From DTU015 sp964406505 (GTDB lineage Bacteria; Bacillota; Sulfobacillia; Fermentithermobacillales; Fermentithermobacillaceae): a stretch of DNA of 49,824 bases. Positions 35,581 to 44,250 of this stretch are shown piece by piece; position 1 is the first letter of the stretch; each line of letters begins with the position of its first letter. The stretch lies in assembly GCA_964406505.1 (NCBI GenBank), contig CAYORX010000013.1, positions 1 to 49,824 of the forward strand, in the 5' to 3' direction. The notes under the pieces are model-generated. The model made no database searches and was not told where the DNA came from. It worked only from the letters and a program-made list of their open reading frames with translations. A program made the position numbers and the translations under genes.

Positions 35581-36390
35581 ATGATTGATATCGGTAAAAA
35601 GGTCGAAATTGCTGTAATAGGCGGTACAGGCTTTTATGAATTTTTTAGTGATGCAACCGAGATAACTGTAAATACCCCGTACGGTTTTACTTCAGATGCA
35701 ATTTCGGTTGGTATGATATCGGGAAGGAAGATTGCTTTTTTACCTAGGCACGGAAAACAACATCAGTACCCTCCCCATATGGTAAATTACAGGGCAAACA
35801 TTTGGGCTTTAAAGCAGCTTGGTGCATCAAGGGTATTAGGACCTTGTGCTGTAGGCAGTCTTGAGCCTAACGTGCAACCCGGTGACTTTGTGTTTTGCGA
35901 TCAATTTGTCGATAGGACAATTGGCAGGAAAGATACCTTTTACGATGGACCGAAAACTGTACATCTGAGTTCTGCTGATCCTTATTGTAACGAATTGCGA
36001 GAAATTGGTATTAATGTCGCCCACGAACAAGGGTTACGGTATCACTCACGCGGCACCATGGTAGTGATTCAAGGACCGAGGTTTTCGACTAGGGCAGAGT
36101 CGAAGTGGTTTTCTTCAATGGGTTGGAAGGTCGTTAACATGACAGGGTATCCTGAGGTGATGCTTGCCCGTGAACTCGGCATGTGTTATCTGAATGTATC
36201 GCTTATAACTGATTATGATGTTGGGCTTGAAGGGAACGAAGATGTAAAACCTGTAACTGCTCATGAAGTTACAGAAACTTTCATGAAACATAATGAAAAA
36301 TTAAAAAAACTTATGGAATGTATAATACAAAAAATTCCCGAAAAAGCTCAATGTTCGTGTCACGATGAGCTAACTAAAGTTTTGACCTAA
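35581..36390 (+). CDS. mtnP: S-methyl-5'-thioadenosine phosphorylase
   Basis: This 269-residue phosphorylase has AVIGGTGFYE at the N-terminus, the phosphate-binding FLPRHG, and MTGYPEVMLARELG near residue 193, the segment typical of the MTAP side of the PNP/MTAP family. It would split methylthioadenosine to adenine and methylthioribose-1-phosphate. The next gene encodes the isomerase that uses this product, which supports MTAP over purine nucleoside phosphorylase. ATG at 35581 follows AAAGGGG. Confidence 0.92.
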   Translation: MIDIGKKVEIAVIGGTGFYEFFSDATEITVNTPYGFTSDAISVGMISGRKIAFLPRHGKQHQYPPHMVNYRANIWALKQLGASRVLGPCAVGSLEPNVQPGDFVFCDQFVDRTIGRKDTFYDGPKTVHLSSADPYCNELREIGINVAHEQGLRYHSRGTMVVIQGPRFSTRAESKWFSSMGWKVVNMTGYPEVMLARELGMCYLNVSLITDYDVGLEGNEDVKPVTAHEVTETFMKHNEKLKKLMECIIQKIPEKAQCSCHDELTKVLT

Positions 36391-36404
36391 GAGGTGGCGC
36401 AAAC

Positions 36405-37487
36405 ATGGTCGAAGCCATAAAATGGGATAAAGGTGTGCTGTTACTGTTAGATCAACGGTTGCTGCCCAATGAAGTAAAATATGTTGCATGTACGGATTTT
36501 AGACAAACGGCTGATGCGATTGCAAATATGGTTGTTCGAGGGGCACCAGCGATTGGTATAAGTGGGGGATATGGAGTAACGCAAGCGGCAATAGAAGCTA
36601 AGCGGAAATATGGTGATGCTCAGATAGGACAAACTGATTTGGCAAAAGTTGAAGAATTTCTTAAATGTGCGTCGATGCATCTTGAGGCTGCAAGACCTAC
36701 TGCGGTGAACCTATCCTGGGCTGTCCGGCGTGTATTATTGAAAACAATTTCCCAACTTAAAAAAGAGGGCTTGGCTAGCGCGGTAAAAACTGCCCAATTA
36801 GTAGCACGAAACATAGAAATCGAAGATGTTGAGATAAATCGTAAAATAGGTTTAAACGGATCTGTTCTTATTGAACGCAATTCGAACATTATGACCCATT
36901 GCAATGCAGGAGCCTTAGCTACTGGCGGATGGGGAACCGCGCTTGGAGTTATACGGCAAGCGTGGCTCGACGGTAAAGTTTCGATGGTGTATGCAAATGA
37001 GACTCGGCCGTTTCTTCAAGGGGCAAGGCTTACCGCCTGGGAGCTTTTGCAAGATGATATAAATGTTACTTTATTGGTTGACAGTGCTGCAGGCTATCTC
37101 ATGTCGCTGGGCAAAATTGATGTGGTTGTCGTGGGGGCAGACAGAATAGCTGCCAACGGGGATGTAGCTAACAAAATAGGTACATATGCTATTGCCTGTT
37201 TATGTAAGCATCATAGAATTCCATTTTACGTTGCAGCACCGATATCTACATTTGACTTAACTTTGTCTGATGGCAATAAAATACATGTGGAAGAACGCTC
37301 GGAAATGGAGGTTCTTGAATTTTCGGGTAGAACTGTTGCACCGGACGGTGTTAGGGCTTTTAATCCCTCTTTTGATATTACGCCAAAAGATTTAATTACG
37401 GGTATTATTACCGAAAAAGGCACTATCTTTTCTCCTAGCGAGGAAAATGTAAGTAAAGTGCTGAAATTTAAAACTAATTCGAAATAA
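36405..37487 (+). CDS. mtnA: S-methyl-5-thioribose-1-phosphate isomerase
   Basis: This 360-residue enzyme has the VRGAPAIG motif near residue 44, catalytic C166 (THCNAGALATGGWG) and D246 (VGADRIAANG). It turns methylthioribose-1-phosphate into methylthioribulose-1-phosphate. It lies 14 bases after mtnP. The later enzymes of aerobic methionine salvage (mtnBCD) are not in the window, so in this anaerobe the product may go into another route such as the DHAP shunt. Confidence 0.95.
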   Translation: MVEAIKWDKGVLLLLDQRLLPNEVKYVACTDFRQTADAIANMVVRGAPAIGISGGYGVTQAAIEAKRKYGDAQIGQTDLAKVEEFLKCASMHLEAARPTAVNLSWAVRRVLLKTISQLKKEGLASAVKTAQLVARNIEIEDVEINRKIGLNGSVLIERNSNIMTHCNAGALATGGWGTALGVIRQAWLDGKVSMVYANETRPFLQGARLTAWELLQDDINVTLLVDSAAGYLMSLGKIDVVVVGADRIAANGDVANKIGTYAIACLCKHHRIPFYVAAPISTFDLTLSDGNKIHVEERSEMEVLEFSGRTVAPDGVRAFNPSFDITPKDLITGIITEKGTIFSPSEENVSKVLKFKTNSK

Positions 37488-37512
37488 ACTGCCTGAGTCG
37501 GAGGAAATAATC

Positions 37513-37974
37513 ATGGAAACTGAAAAACGCTTTATCGATTCAGGATGGCGGGTTACGATTCCAAAAACTATGCGTGAGAGACTTGGATGGCATATCGACA
37601 CTATAGTGTGTGTTCATTGGGATGGATTTGAACTGACGATATGCAATCCAAGAGCAGGGTGTGTTAAGTGTCCGGATATCACTCGAATTGGCGCTCTTGG
37701 TAAAGTTGTAATTCCACCTGAAGTACGAGAAGAAGCAAGGCTATACCCTGGACAAATACTATCTTTATCTCTTCAAGGTAAAAAGATCATTGTAATGCCA
37801 GAAGATAAGCAGCTGCGATGCAGTGCTTGCGGTTCTGAATTCGACGTCAAAAAGATTCTTGACAACGTACATCTATGCAGAACCTGTAGGGAAGATCTTG
37901 AAAAGGTAGTTTTAAGAAAAACACATGAATCGCAAAACAATACGGCATACAGAAATAATGAAAACCTGGGGTGA
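37513..37974 (+). CDS. Tandem AbrB-domain regulator with C-terminal zinc ribbon (copy 1)
   Basis: This 153-residue protein has two swapped-hairpin AbrB/SpoVT modules (about residues 7-46 with GWRVTIPKTMRERLGW, and 56-96 with LGKVVIPPEVREEARLYPG). A zinc ribbon follows (C103, C106, C122, C125). An extra CxxC (C50, C53) joins the two modules. AbrB domains bind DNA as dimers; one chain with two modules may act as a pseudo-dimer. The neighbouring gene encodes the same architecture. ATG follows GGAGG. Confidence 0.8.
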   Translation: METEKRFIDSGWRVTIPKTMRERLGWHIDTIVCVHWDGFELTICNPRAGCVKCPDITRIGALGKVVIPPEVREEARLYPGQILSLSLQGKKIIVMPEDKQLRCSACGSEFDVKKILDNVHLCRTCREDLEKVVLRKTHESQNNTAYRNNENLG

Positions 37975-38441
37975 AATTACTTTTGAAAGCTGTAATACCT
38001 GAAAAGCGACATGTACGAACGCTCACCACTGGATGGAGATTTACATTGCCTGCACAGATCAGAAAAGAGCGCGGTTGGAAAGCTGGTACTTCGCTTGAAG
38101 CTAAGATAGTGAACAATAGTGTTATATTATCTGAATCTCGCGAGAAGCGAAATGGCATAAATAACCATGAAAATACACCGCCTACGTCATGTTATTTGGG
38201 TTCAGGTGGTAAAATAGTAATACCGGTTGAAATACGAAACGCAATGCCTTGGGTTTTAGGAGAACGATTGGCTATCAAAGATGAACCCGTTGGTGTTGTG
38301 CTGACTGCTTGTTGCCAGAAAAATCGGTGTCGATCGTGCGGTGCATTGTATGGGGTTCAGGAAGTAATTGAAAATTTATTTTTGTGCGCAAAATGTCGAA
38401 AACAATACTTGCGCAATGCTGTTGCCGCAAGCGCTAAATAA
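37971..38441 (+). CDS. Tandem AbrB-domain regulator with C-terminal zinc ribbon (copy 2)
   Basis: This 156-residue paralogue of the preceding gene has AbrB modules at about residues 16-55 (GWRFTLPAQIRKERGWKAG) and 75-113 (GGKIVIPVEIRNAMPWVLG), and a zinc ribbon with C120, C123, C139 and C142. The linker between the modules lacks the extra CxxC of copy 1. The GTG start overlaps the preceding stop (GTGA), so the two are probably made together and may form a hetero-complex. A TTG 12 bases later, 11 bases after GGGG, is an alternative start. Confidence 0.78.
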   Translation: MKLLLKAVIPEKRHVRTLTTGWRFTLPAQIRKERGWKAGTSLEAKIVNNSVILSESREKRNGINNHENTPPTSCYLGSGGKIVIPVEIRNAMPWVLGERLAIKDEPVGVVLTACCQKNRCRSCGALYGVQEVIENLFLCAKCRKQYLRNAVAASAK

Positions 38442-38491
38442 ATTAAAAGCAGACATGTTATCATCATCTAGGCAAACTACTCTTGAAAATC

Positions 38492-38520
38492 TTGCGTAAT
38501 GACTATCAGCAATATATAAT
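38492..38520 (+). promoter_or_regulatory. Promoter of the tRNA-Gly/tRNA-Thr pair
   Basis: TTGCGT (38492-38497) and a perfect TATAAT (38515-38520) are 17 bases apart; transcription would start around 38527, directly before tRNA-Gly at 38533. Confidence 0.75.
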
Positions 38521-38532
38521 GATGTGCGACGA

Positions 38533-38607
38533 GCGAGAGTAGTTTAGTGGTAGAACATCGGCTTCCCAAGCCGAGGGCCGCGGGTTCGAATCCCGTCTCT
38601 CGCTCCA
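38533..38607 (+). tRNA. tRNA-Gly (CCC)
   Basis: The acceptor GCGAGAG pairs with CTCTCGC; the anticodon loop TTCCCAA gives CCC; the T arm GGTTCGAATCC is normal and CCA is encoded. Confidence 0.95.
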
Positions 38608-38617
38608 TTACTTTAGA

Positions 38618-38692
38618 GCCGGCGTAGCTCAACGGCAGAGCAACGGTTTCGTAAACCGTAGGCTAAGGGTTCGATTCCCTTCGCCGGCTCCA
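38618..38692 (+). tRNA. tRNA-Thr (CGT)
   Basis: The acceptor GCCGGCG pairs with CGCCGGC; the anticodon loop TTCGTAA gives CGT; the T arm GGTTCGATTCC is normal and CCA is encoded. It is 10 bases after tRNA-Gly, presumably on the same transcript. Confidence 0.95.
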
Positions 38693-38763
38693 TATCTACG
38701 TGCTAATGTCCATTAAAATACTCAACCCAACTTATGCCTTCTTGACTCTAAAAGGTTAGTTTG

Positions 38764-38792
38764 TTAACGTATTCACGATAAAGACATATAAT
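38764..38792 (+). promoter_or_regulatory. Candidate promoter of the por operon
   Basis: TTAACG (38764-38769) lies 17 bases before a perfect TATAAT (38787-38792), 50 bases before porG. A second, weaker pair, TTGACT (38742-38747) with TAACGT 17 bases later, overlaps it. Confidence 0.6.
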
Positions 38793-38842
38793 TTGTTCAA
38801 CTCCAAATAATAAGTATTTACCTTTCAAAGGAGGCAGGGCCC

Positions 38843-39421
38843 GTGACAAATCTTCTTGAGATTCGTTGGCACGCCAGGGGTGGACAAGGAGCTAAGACAG
38901 CTTCCGCCTTACTTGCTGAATCCGCCATGGGTGCTGGGAAACACGTCCAAGGTTTTCCGGAGTTTGGTCCAGAACGTATGGGGGCTCCCATTAGGGCTTA
39001 TAACCGAATAGGAGATGCACCTGTTACGATTCATTCCAACGTGGAAAATCCCGACGTAGTTATTGTTTTAGATCCGTCGTTGATAGGCCCGGTTAACGTT
39101 ACTGAAGGTTTGAAACCAGGTGGAATTATTTTTGTTAACAGTACTTTGTCGCCCGAAGAAGTCAAGAAGCAAATAGGAGTCGATGATATTAGAGTTGCTA
39201 CACTTGATGCGAGCAAAATTTCTTTAGATTGTATAGGGCGTGATATCCCCAACACCCCTATGATGGGGGCACTTCTTAAACTCGTTGAAATTCTTCCTTT
39301 TGATTATTTCGTAGAAAGTATGACAGAGGATCTTTCGAAAAGATTCAAAGGCCGGGATGAAATAGTAGAAGGTAATATTAAAGCTATCCAACGTGCCTTT
39401 GAGGAGGTGAGTGTAGCATGA
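38843..39421 (+). CDS. porG: Pyruvate:ferredoxin oxidoreductase, gamma subunit
   Basis: This 192-residue gamma subunit has the RWHARGGQGAKTASALLAE start and GFPEFGPERMGAPIRAY, both typical of 2-oxoacid:ferredoxin oxidoreductases. With delta, alpha and beta it forms the four-subunit enzyme that oxidises a 2-oxoacid to the acyl-CoA, CO2 and reduced ferredoxin. GTG at 38843 follows AAGGAGG. The delta gene overlaps its stop (ATGA). Confidence 0.93.
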   Translation: MTNLLEIRWHARGGQGAKTASALLAESAMGAGKHVQGFPEFGPERMGAPIRAYNRIGDAPVTIHSNVENPDVVIVLDPSLIGPVNVTEGLKPGGIIFVNSTLSPEEVKKQIGVDDIRVATLDASKISLDCIGRDIPNTPMMGALLKLVEILPFDYFVESMTEDLSKRFKGRDEIVEGNIKAIQRAFEEVSVA

Positions 39422-39705
39422 GCAGTTTGAAAGGCTACAAAGACATTCCTATCGGAGGCAAAATTACTAAACCGGGTAATTCGGTGGAATACAAAACGGG
39501 TGACTGGCGAAGTATAAAGCCTGTTTGGAATGAAGAGGAGTGCATCCATTGTCTGTTTTGTTGGGTTTTTTGCCCCGATGATGCAATATCGGTGAAAGAT
39601 GGTAAAATGATAGGTATCAATTACGATTATTGCAAAGGTTGCGGAATTTGTGTCCGGGAATGCCCGAAAAAAGGAAAAGCTTTGTGTATGGTGGAGGAGG
39701 CATAA
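39418..39705 (+). CDS. porD: Pyruvate:ferredoxin oxidoreductase, delta (ferredoxin) subunit
   Basis: This 95-residue subunit carries two [4Fe-4S] motifs (CIHCLFCWVFCP near residue 42 and CKGCGICVRECP near residue 71). It passes electrons from the TPP centre to external ferredoxin. Its ATG overlaps the porG stop, and porA starts 2 bases after its own stop. Confidence 0.95.
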   Translation: MSSLKGYKDIPIGGKITKPGNSVEYKTGDWRSIKPVWNEEECIHCLFCWVFCPDDAISVKDGKMIGINYDYCKGCGICVRECPKKGKALCMVEEA

Positions 39706-39707
39706 AA

Positions 39708-40898
39708 GTGGCTGATGAGCACAAAAGAACTGCTATGACCGGCGATGATGCAGTTGCGCATGGTATGTACCAGATAGATCCTGATGTTGTTGCCGCCTAT
39801 CCTATAACACCCCAGACTGAAATTGTTCAATCTTTTTCAACTTTCGTTTCGAATGGTGCAGTTAAAACCGAATTAGTTACAGTCGAGAGCGAGCACTCAG
39901 CGATGTCTGCAACTATCGGGGCAGCTGCGGCCGGGGCTAGATCAATGACGGCAACCTCTTCACAGGGGCTTGCTTTGATGTGGGAAATGCTGCACATTGC
40001 ATCAGGATACAGGCTTCCTATAGTTATGCCCGTAGTTAACAGAGCATTGTCATCGCCTATCAACATACACTGCGATCATTCAGATACCATGGGGTCCTTA
40101 ACAACGGGATGGCTTCAGATTTATTCAGAAAGCGCTCAAGAGGTTTATGATAACCTCATACAAGCTGTAAGGATCGCCGAACATCCTGATGTACTTTTGC
40201 CGATAATGGTTTGCCAAGACGGATTTATTACCAGTCATGGAATAGAAAATATAGAATTGTTGCCTGATCATAAAGTGAAATCGTTTGTCGGGGATTATAA
40301 ACCATCTCAGTACTTGCTAAACATCAAAGAGCCTATCACCGTTGGCCCTTTGCAGTTGCAAGATTACTATACTGAGACTAAGGCACAACAATCCCAAGCG
40401 ATGGAACATTCTAAACAGGTTATTCTTGATATAGCTGATGAGTACGAAAAAATATCTGGTCGCAAATATGGATTCTTCGAAGAATATAAACTTGATGATG
40501 CTGAAAGGGTAATCGTTGTTCTTAGTTCTGCTGCTGGCACTACAAAAGCTGTGGTAGACAAACTTAGAACAAAAGGTGAAAAGGTTGGACTTTTGAAACC
40601 CCGCGTGATTAGGCCGTTTCCGGCCAAAGAATTAGTTGATGCTTTGTCCTCTGCAAAAGCAATAGCAATCATGGATAGGGCTGAAACGTTCTCAACCGCC
40701 GGGGGTCAACTATTCGTCGAATTGCGTTCGGCTTTTTACGAATCGACAAAACGTCCGCTTATGAGCAACTATATATTTGGTCTAGGTGGCAGAGATACCA
40801 CAACCCGGGAAATCGACAAGGTATTTTCAGATCTTGCGGATGTTCTCGACAAAGGCCAGGTTGAAAACCTCATTACGCATCTGGACGTCAGAGAATAG
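39708..40898 (+). CDS. porA: Pyruvate:ferredoxin oxidoreductase, alpha subunit
   Basis: This 396-residue alpha subunit has AYPITPQTEIVQ near residue 25, VESEHSAMSATIGAAAAGAR, and a C-terminal domain with the VLSSAAGTTK segment. GTG at 39708 behind GGAGGAGG at 7 bases is the natural start; the open frame reaches back into porD without a good signal. Spacing to porB is 11 bases. Confidence 0.95.
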   Translation: MADEHKRTAMTGDDAVAHGMYQIDPDVVAAYPITPQTEIVQSFSTFVSNGAVKTELVTVESEHSAMSATIGAAAAGARSMTATSSQGLALMWEMLHIASGYRLPIVMPVVNRALSSPINIHCDHSDTMGSLTTGWLQIYSESAQEVYDNLIQAVRIAEHPDVLLPIMVCQDGFITSHGIENIELLPDHKVKSFVGDYKPSQYLLNIKEPITVGPLQLQDYYTETKAQQSQAMEHSKQVILDIADEYEKISGRKYGFFEEYKLDDAERVIVVLSSAAGTTKAVVDKLRTKGEKVGLLKPRVIRPFPAKELVDALSSAKAIAIMDRAETFSTAGGQLFVELRSAFYESTKRPLMSNYIFGLGGRDTTTREIDKVFSDLADVLDKGQVENLITHLDVRE

Positions 40899-40909
40899 GA
40901 GGAGTTATT

Positions 40910-41839
40910 GTGGCTACTTTAAAGGAACTCTCTTACGTTCCGGAAGCGCTAGCTTCGGGTCATCGAATGTGTGCCGGATGTGGTGCGCCGATTATCGTGA
41001 GGCAAATGTTGCGTGGAGCTAAGGCACCTGTGGTAGTTTGCAATGCAACGGGTTGTCTTGAGGTTTCTACCACTATTTATCCCTATACTTCCTGGAACGT
41101 TCCTTTCATTCACACAGCGTTTGAAAATGCCGCGGCAAGCCTTTCTGGTGTTGAAGCCGCGTACAAATCTTTGAAGCGTCAAGGAAAAGTGACAGATGAC
41201 ATTAAGTTCATTGCGTTTGGTGGAGATGGCGGTACGTATGATATTGGTTTGCAGAGTTTGTCGGGGGCGATGGAACGGGGTCACAACATGATATATGTTT
41301 GCTATGACAACGGTGCCTATATGAATACAGGTATCCAAAGGTCATCTGCTACACCTCTAGGCGCTGCAACTACAACAAGTCCCGCGGGGGAAGTTTTGGC
41401 AGGTAAACAAGCCCATCGAAAAGATCTTACAAGAATTATGATAGCTCACGACATTCCTTATGCTGCCCAGATATCACCGGCTCATTGGAGAGACTTGTAT
41501 CGAAAGAGCGAAAAGGCTTTTGAAGTGGACGGCCCTGTTTTCATAAATGCATTGTCACCGTGTCCAAGGGGATGGCCTCACGATCCTGCAGATACTATTG
41601 AAATGTGCAGGCTTGCAGTCGATACGTGTTATTGGCCTTTGTACGAAGCAGTTGACGGCAAAATCAGGGTAACTTATAAGCCTAGAAACAAACGACCCAT
41701 CGTCGATTTTCTGAAGCCGCAAGGCAGATTCCGTCATTTGTTCCAACCGCAAAATGAACATCTACTTGAAAAGATACAAAATGAAATAGACAGAAAATGG
41801 GAAGAACTTTTAGCGTTGGAACGTATGGGTAACGAGTAA
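40910..41839 (+). CDS. porB: Pyruvate:ferredoxin oxidoreductase, beta subunit
   Basis: This 309-residue TPP-binding subunit has MCAGCGAPIIVRQML with cluster cysteines, NATGCLEVSTT, and the TPP motif GGDGGTYDIG followed by YDNGAYMNTG. YPYTSW and the residues around it favour pyruvate rather than branched-chain or 2-oxoglutarate substrates, though this is not proof. GTG at 40910 follows AGGAGG. A terminator follows. Confidence 0.94.
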   Translation: MATLKELSYVPEALASGHRMCAGCGAPIIVRQMLRGAKAPVVVCNATGCLEVSTTIYPYTSWNVPFIHTAFENAAASLSGVEAAYKSLKRQGKVTDDIKFIAFGGDGGTYDIGLQSLSGAMERGHNMIYVCYDNGAYMNTGIQRSSATPLGAATTTSPAGEVLAGKQAHRKDLTRIMIAHDIPYAAQISPAHWRDLYRKSEKAFEVDGPVFINALSPCPRGWPHDPADTIEMCRLAVDTCYWPLYEAVDGKIRVTYKPRNKRPIVDFLKPQGRFRHLFQPQNEHLLEKIQNEIDRKWEELLALERMGNE

Positions 41840-41903
41840 TTAGGTTAGTGTATAATGAGAACGCGTTGTATAATCGGTATGATATAGGATTTTAATTAAC
41901 GAT

Positions 41904-41931
41904 AAAGGGCGGGCATTTGTCTCGCCCTTTT
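41904..41931 (+). terminator. Intrinsic terminator after porB
   Basis: AAAGGGCG (41904-41911) pairs with CGCCCTTT (41923-41930) around an 11-base loop, and the 3' arm runs into TTTT. It separates the por operon from gltX. Confidence 0.8.
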
Positions 41932-41975
41932 AGACATACAAAAAGCAATGTTAATGGAATACGAGGTGTTGTTGG

Positions 41976-43448
41976 GTGAGTGAGATGCGTGTGAGATTTG
42001 CTCCTTCTCCTACAGGGTATCTTCACGTGGGCGGGGCAAGGACAGCCCTTTTTAACTATCTATTCACAAGAAGAAATTGCGGTAAATTTGTGTTGCGCAT
42101 TGAAGATACAGATACGGAGCGCACTATTGAAGATTCGACTGAAAAGATGATGGAAAGTTTTAAATGGCTAGGATTAATTTGGGATGAAGGACCTATCGTC
42201 GGCGGCCCTGCAAGTCCATACCAACAGTCAAAGCGCAAGAAATTATACGAAAAATATGCGCAAATTTTGATGGATAAGGGTATGGCATACAAGTGTTATT
42301 GCACACCTGAGGAACTTGCAGCAGAAAGGGAACAAGCAAGAGAAGCGAGGAAAGCACCGAGATATAGCGGGAGATGTAGAAATCTTACCCCTGAGCAGGT
42401 TAGCGAGTTTGAAGATCAAGGTAGAAAACCAGCTATAAGATTTCGTACTCCAGGTCAGGGTAAAACCATTGTTGATGATCTCATTCACGGTGAAGTCGTT
42501 TTTGAAAACATGGAAATCGCAGACTTTATTATTATGAAATCCGATGGGCTTCCCACATATAATTTTGCCTGCGTTATTGATGATTGGCTTATGGGTATCA
42601 CACATGTATTGAGGGCTGACGAACATCTTTCAAACACCCCTAGGCAGATGATGATTTATCGCGCTTTACCTGCCCCAATGCCAAAATTCGGGCATGTACC
42701 TATGATTCTGTCGCCGGATAGGTCTAAATTATCTAAAAGGCACGGTGCCCAAACGGTAGAAGAATTCCAAGAGAAGGGATATTTGCCGGAAGCCATCATA
42801 AATTATATAGCTTTACTGGGATGGACACATCCTGATCCCGCTAAAGAGATTATGTCACTTGAAGAGATGATAGAAGCATTTGATCTCACCAGGGTTTCAT
42901 CAACGGCTAGTGTTTACGATGTCCAAAAATTGACTTGGATGAATGGGCAGTATATCCGGCAATTGAATACCGATGTGTTGACGCAAAAACTAATCCCTTT
43001 TATTGAGTCGGCAGGATTGGCTTCCAAAGATGAGTTAAATCGTAGAATTGTTTGGCTGACTGAAGCTGTGGCGACTATGCAGGATCGCGCAAGAACGCTT
43101 GAAGATTTAGCTAAGTCTATGGATTATTATTTTGAGCCACCTAAAGTTTATGAGCAAAAAGGCGTAAAAAAACATTTTTCGAAACCTGGGGTAGCAAGAT
43201 TGCTGAAAAAATGCGTGGAAACACTTTCGGTGATGTCTGACTGGACGCTCCAAAATTGTGAACAAGCATATACAGATCTTGCAAAAGAAGAAGATATTGG
43301 GCGTGGGCGATTAATTCATCCCACACGATTGGCATTAAGCGGAAAAACCTTTGGGCCGGGTTTATTCGATATTATGTATATACTTGGCAAAGAAGAGACA
43401 ATTTCAAGGCTTAATGCTGCAATCAAATTCATAAATGAATCGCTGTAA
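41976..43448 (+). CDS. gltX: Glutamyl-tRNA synthetase
   Basis: This 490-residue class I synthetase has the HIGH-like motif YLHVGG (residues 15-20) in APSPTGYLHVGGARTALFN and the KMSKS-like KLSKR at 251-255, with an intact anticodon-binding C-terminal part. Many Firmicutes enzymes are non-discriminating and also charge tRNA-Gln; tRNA-Gln and tRNA-Glu genes lie 0.6 kb downstream. The start is GTG at 41976 after GAGGTG at 7 bases; an ATG lies three codons later. Confidence 0.96.
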   Translation: MSEMRVRFAPSPTGYLHVGGARTALFNYLFTRRNCGKFVLRIEDTDTERTIEDSTEKMMESFKWLGLIWDEGPIVGGPASPYQQSKRKKLYEKYAQILMDKGMAYKCYCTPEELAAEREQAREARKAPRYSGRCRNLTPEQVSEFEDQGRKPAIRFRTPGQGKTIVDDLIHGEVVFENMEIADFIIMKSDGLPTYNFACVIDDWLMGITHVLRADEHLSNTPRQMMIYRALPAPMPKFGHVPMILSPDRSKLSKRHGAQTVEEFQEKGYLPEAIINYIALLGWTHPDPAKEIMSLEEMIEAFDLTRVSSTASVYDVQKLTWMNGQYIRQLNTDVLTQKLIPFIESAGLASKDELNRRIVWLTEAVATMQDRARTLEDLAKSMDYYFEPPKVYEQKGVKKHFSKPGVARLLKKCVETLSVMSDWTLQNCEQAYTDLAKEEDIGRGRLIHPTRLALSGKTFGPGLFDIMYILGKEETISRLNAAIKFINESL

Positions 43449-43492
43449 CATTCGCCGACGAAAATTTATTTGAATAAAGAGGTGATTTAATC

Positions 43493-44008
43493 GTGGATGT
43501 TATTGCTGCGATTAAGAAAAGGCGTAGCATCAGAAAATTCGAAAAGAAGTCGATACCAAATGATGTTCTTCAGCAAGTAATGGAATGTGCTGTACTTGCA
43601 CCGAGTGCTGGGAATAGGCAGCCGTGGATCTTTCATGTAGTCAAAGACCAAGGCATAAAACAAAAGTTGGTTAAGGCAGCGGGTGGGCAAACTTTTTTAG
43701 GTGATGCTCCGGTAGTGGTTGTAATTAGTGGTGATCCCGAAGTTTCGGCGAAACGATACGGTGACAGAGGTAGAAGTTTGTATTATATTCAAGATACTGC
43801 TGCTGCGGTTACAAACATTATTTTAGCTGCAACGTCATTTGAGCTGGGAACTTGTTGGGTAGGTGCTTTCCGGGAAACTTTAGTTAGTCAAGCGCTTGGA
43901 CTACCGGAAAATCTGCGACCATTGGCTATGGTGCCCATGGGCTATCCTGCTGAAAAGCGTGAACCTAGAGGCTTAAGACCCTTTGCTGAGATTGTGTTAG
44001 AAAGATAA
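43493..44008 (+). CDS. Nitroreductase family FMN-dependent protein
   Basis: This 171-residue protein has AAIKKRRSIRKFEKK at the N-terminus, APSAGNRQPWIFHVV near residue 38 and the late GTCWVGAF and MVPMGYPAE segments, all hallmarks of the short nitroreductase family that binds FMN as a dimer. The substrate is unknown. GTG at 43493 follows GAGGTG. Confidence 0.92.
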   Translation: MDVIAAIKKRRSIRKFEKKSIPNDVLQQVMECAVLAPSAGNRQPWIFHVVKDQGIKQKLVKAAGGQTFLGDAPVVVVISGDPEVSAKRYGDRGRSLYYIQDTAAAVTNIILAATSFELGTCWVGAFRETLVSQALGLPENLRPLAMVPMGYPAEKREPRGLRPFAEIVLER

Positions 44009-44009
44009 T

Positions 44010-44038
44010 TTGTCTGGTGTTTTGCTAAATGGTATAAT
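44010..44038 (+). promoter_or_regulatory. Promoter of the tRNA-Gln/tRNA-Glu pair
   Basis: TTGTCT (44010-44015) and a perfect TATAAT (44033-44038) are 17 bases apart, 20 bases before tRNA-Gln. Confidence 0.78.
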
Positions 44039-44057
44039 CGTATCTGCCATTAATCAA

Positions 44058-44131
44058 TGGGGGATCGGCTAGTGGTAGGCCAACAGACTCTGGATCTGTC
44101 AGCGGAGGTTCGAATCCTCCTCCCCCAGCCA
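44058..44131 (+). tRNA. tRNA-Gln (CTG)
   Basis: The acceptor TGGGGGA pairs with TCCCCCA; the anticodon loop CTCTGGA gives CTG; the T arm GGTTCGAATCC is normal and CCA is encoded. Confidence 0.94.
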
Positions 44132-44137
44132 ATATGC

Positions 44138-44213
44138 GGCCCCATCGTCTAGTGGCCTAGGACACCGCCCTCTCACGGCGGAGACACGGGTTCGAGTCCC
44201 GTTGGGGCTGCCA
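44138..44213 (+). tRNA. tRNA-Glu (CTC)
   Basis: The acceptor GGCCCCA pairs with TGGGGCT (one terminal G-U); the anticodon stem CCGCC/GGCGG encloses CTCTCAC, giving CTC; the T arm is normal and CCA is encoded. It lies 6 bases after tRNA-Gln. Confidence 0.94.
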
Positions 44214-44250
44214 AAGATAACCAAGCTTGCTGTACAGCAGGCTGTTTTGT

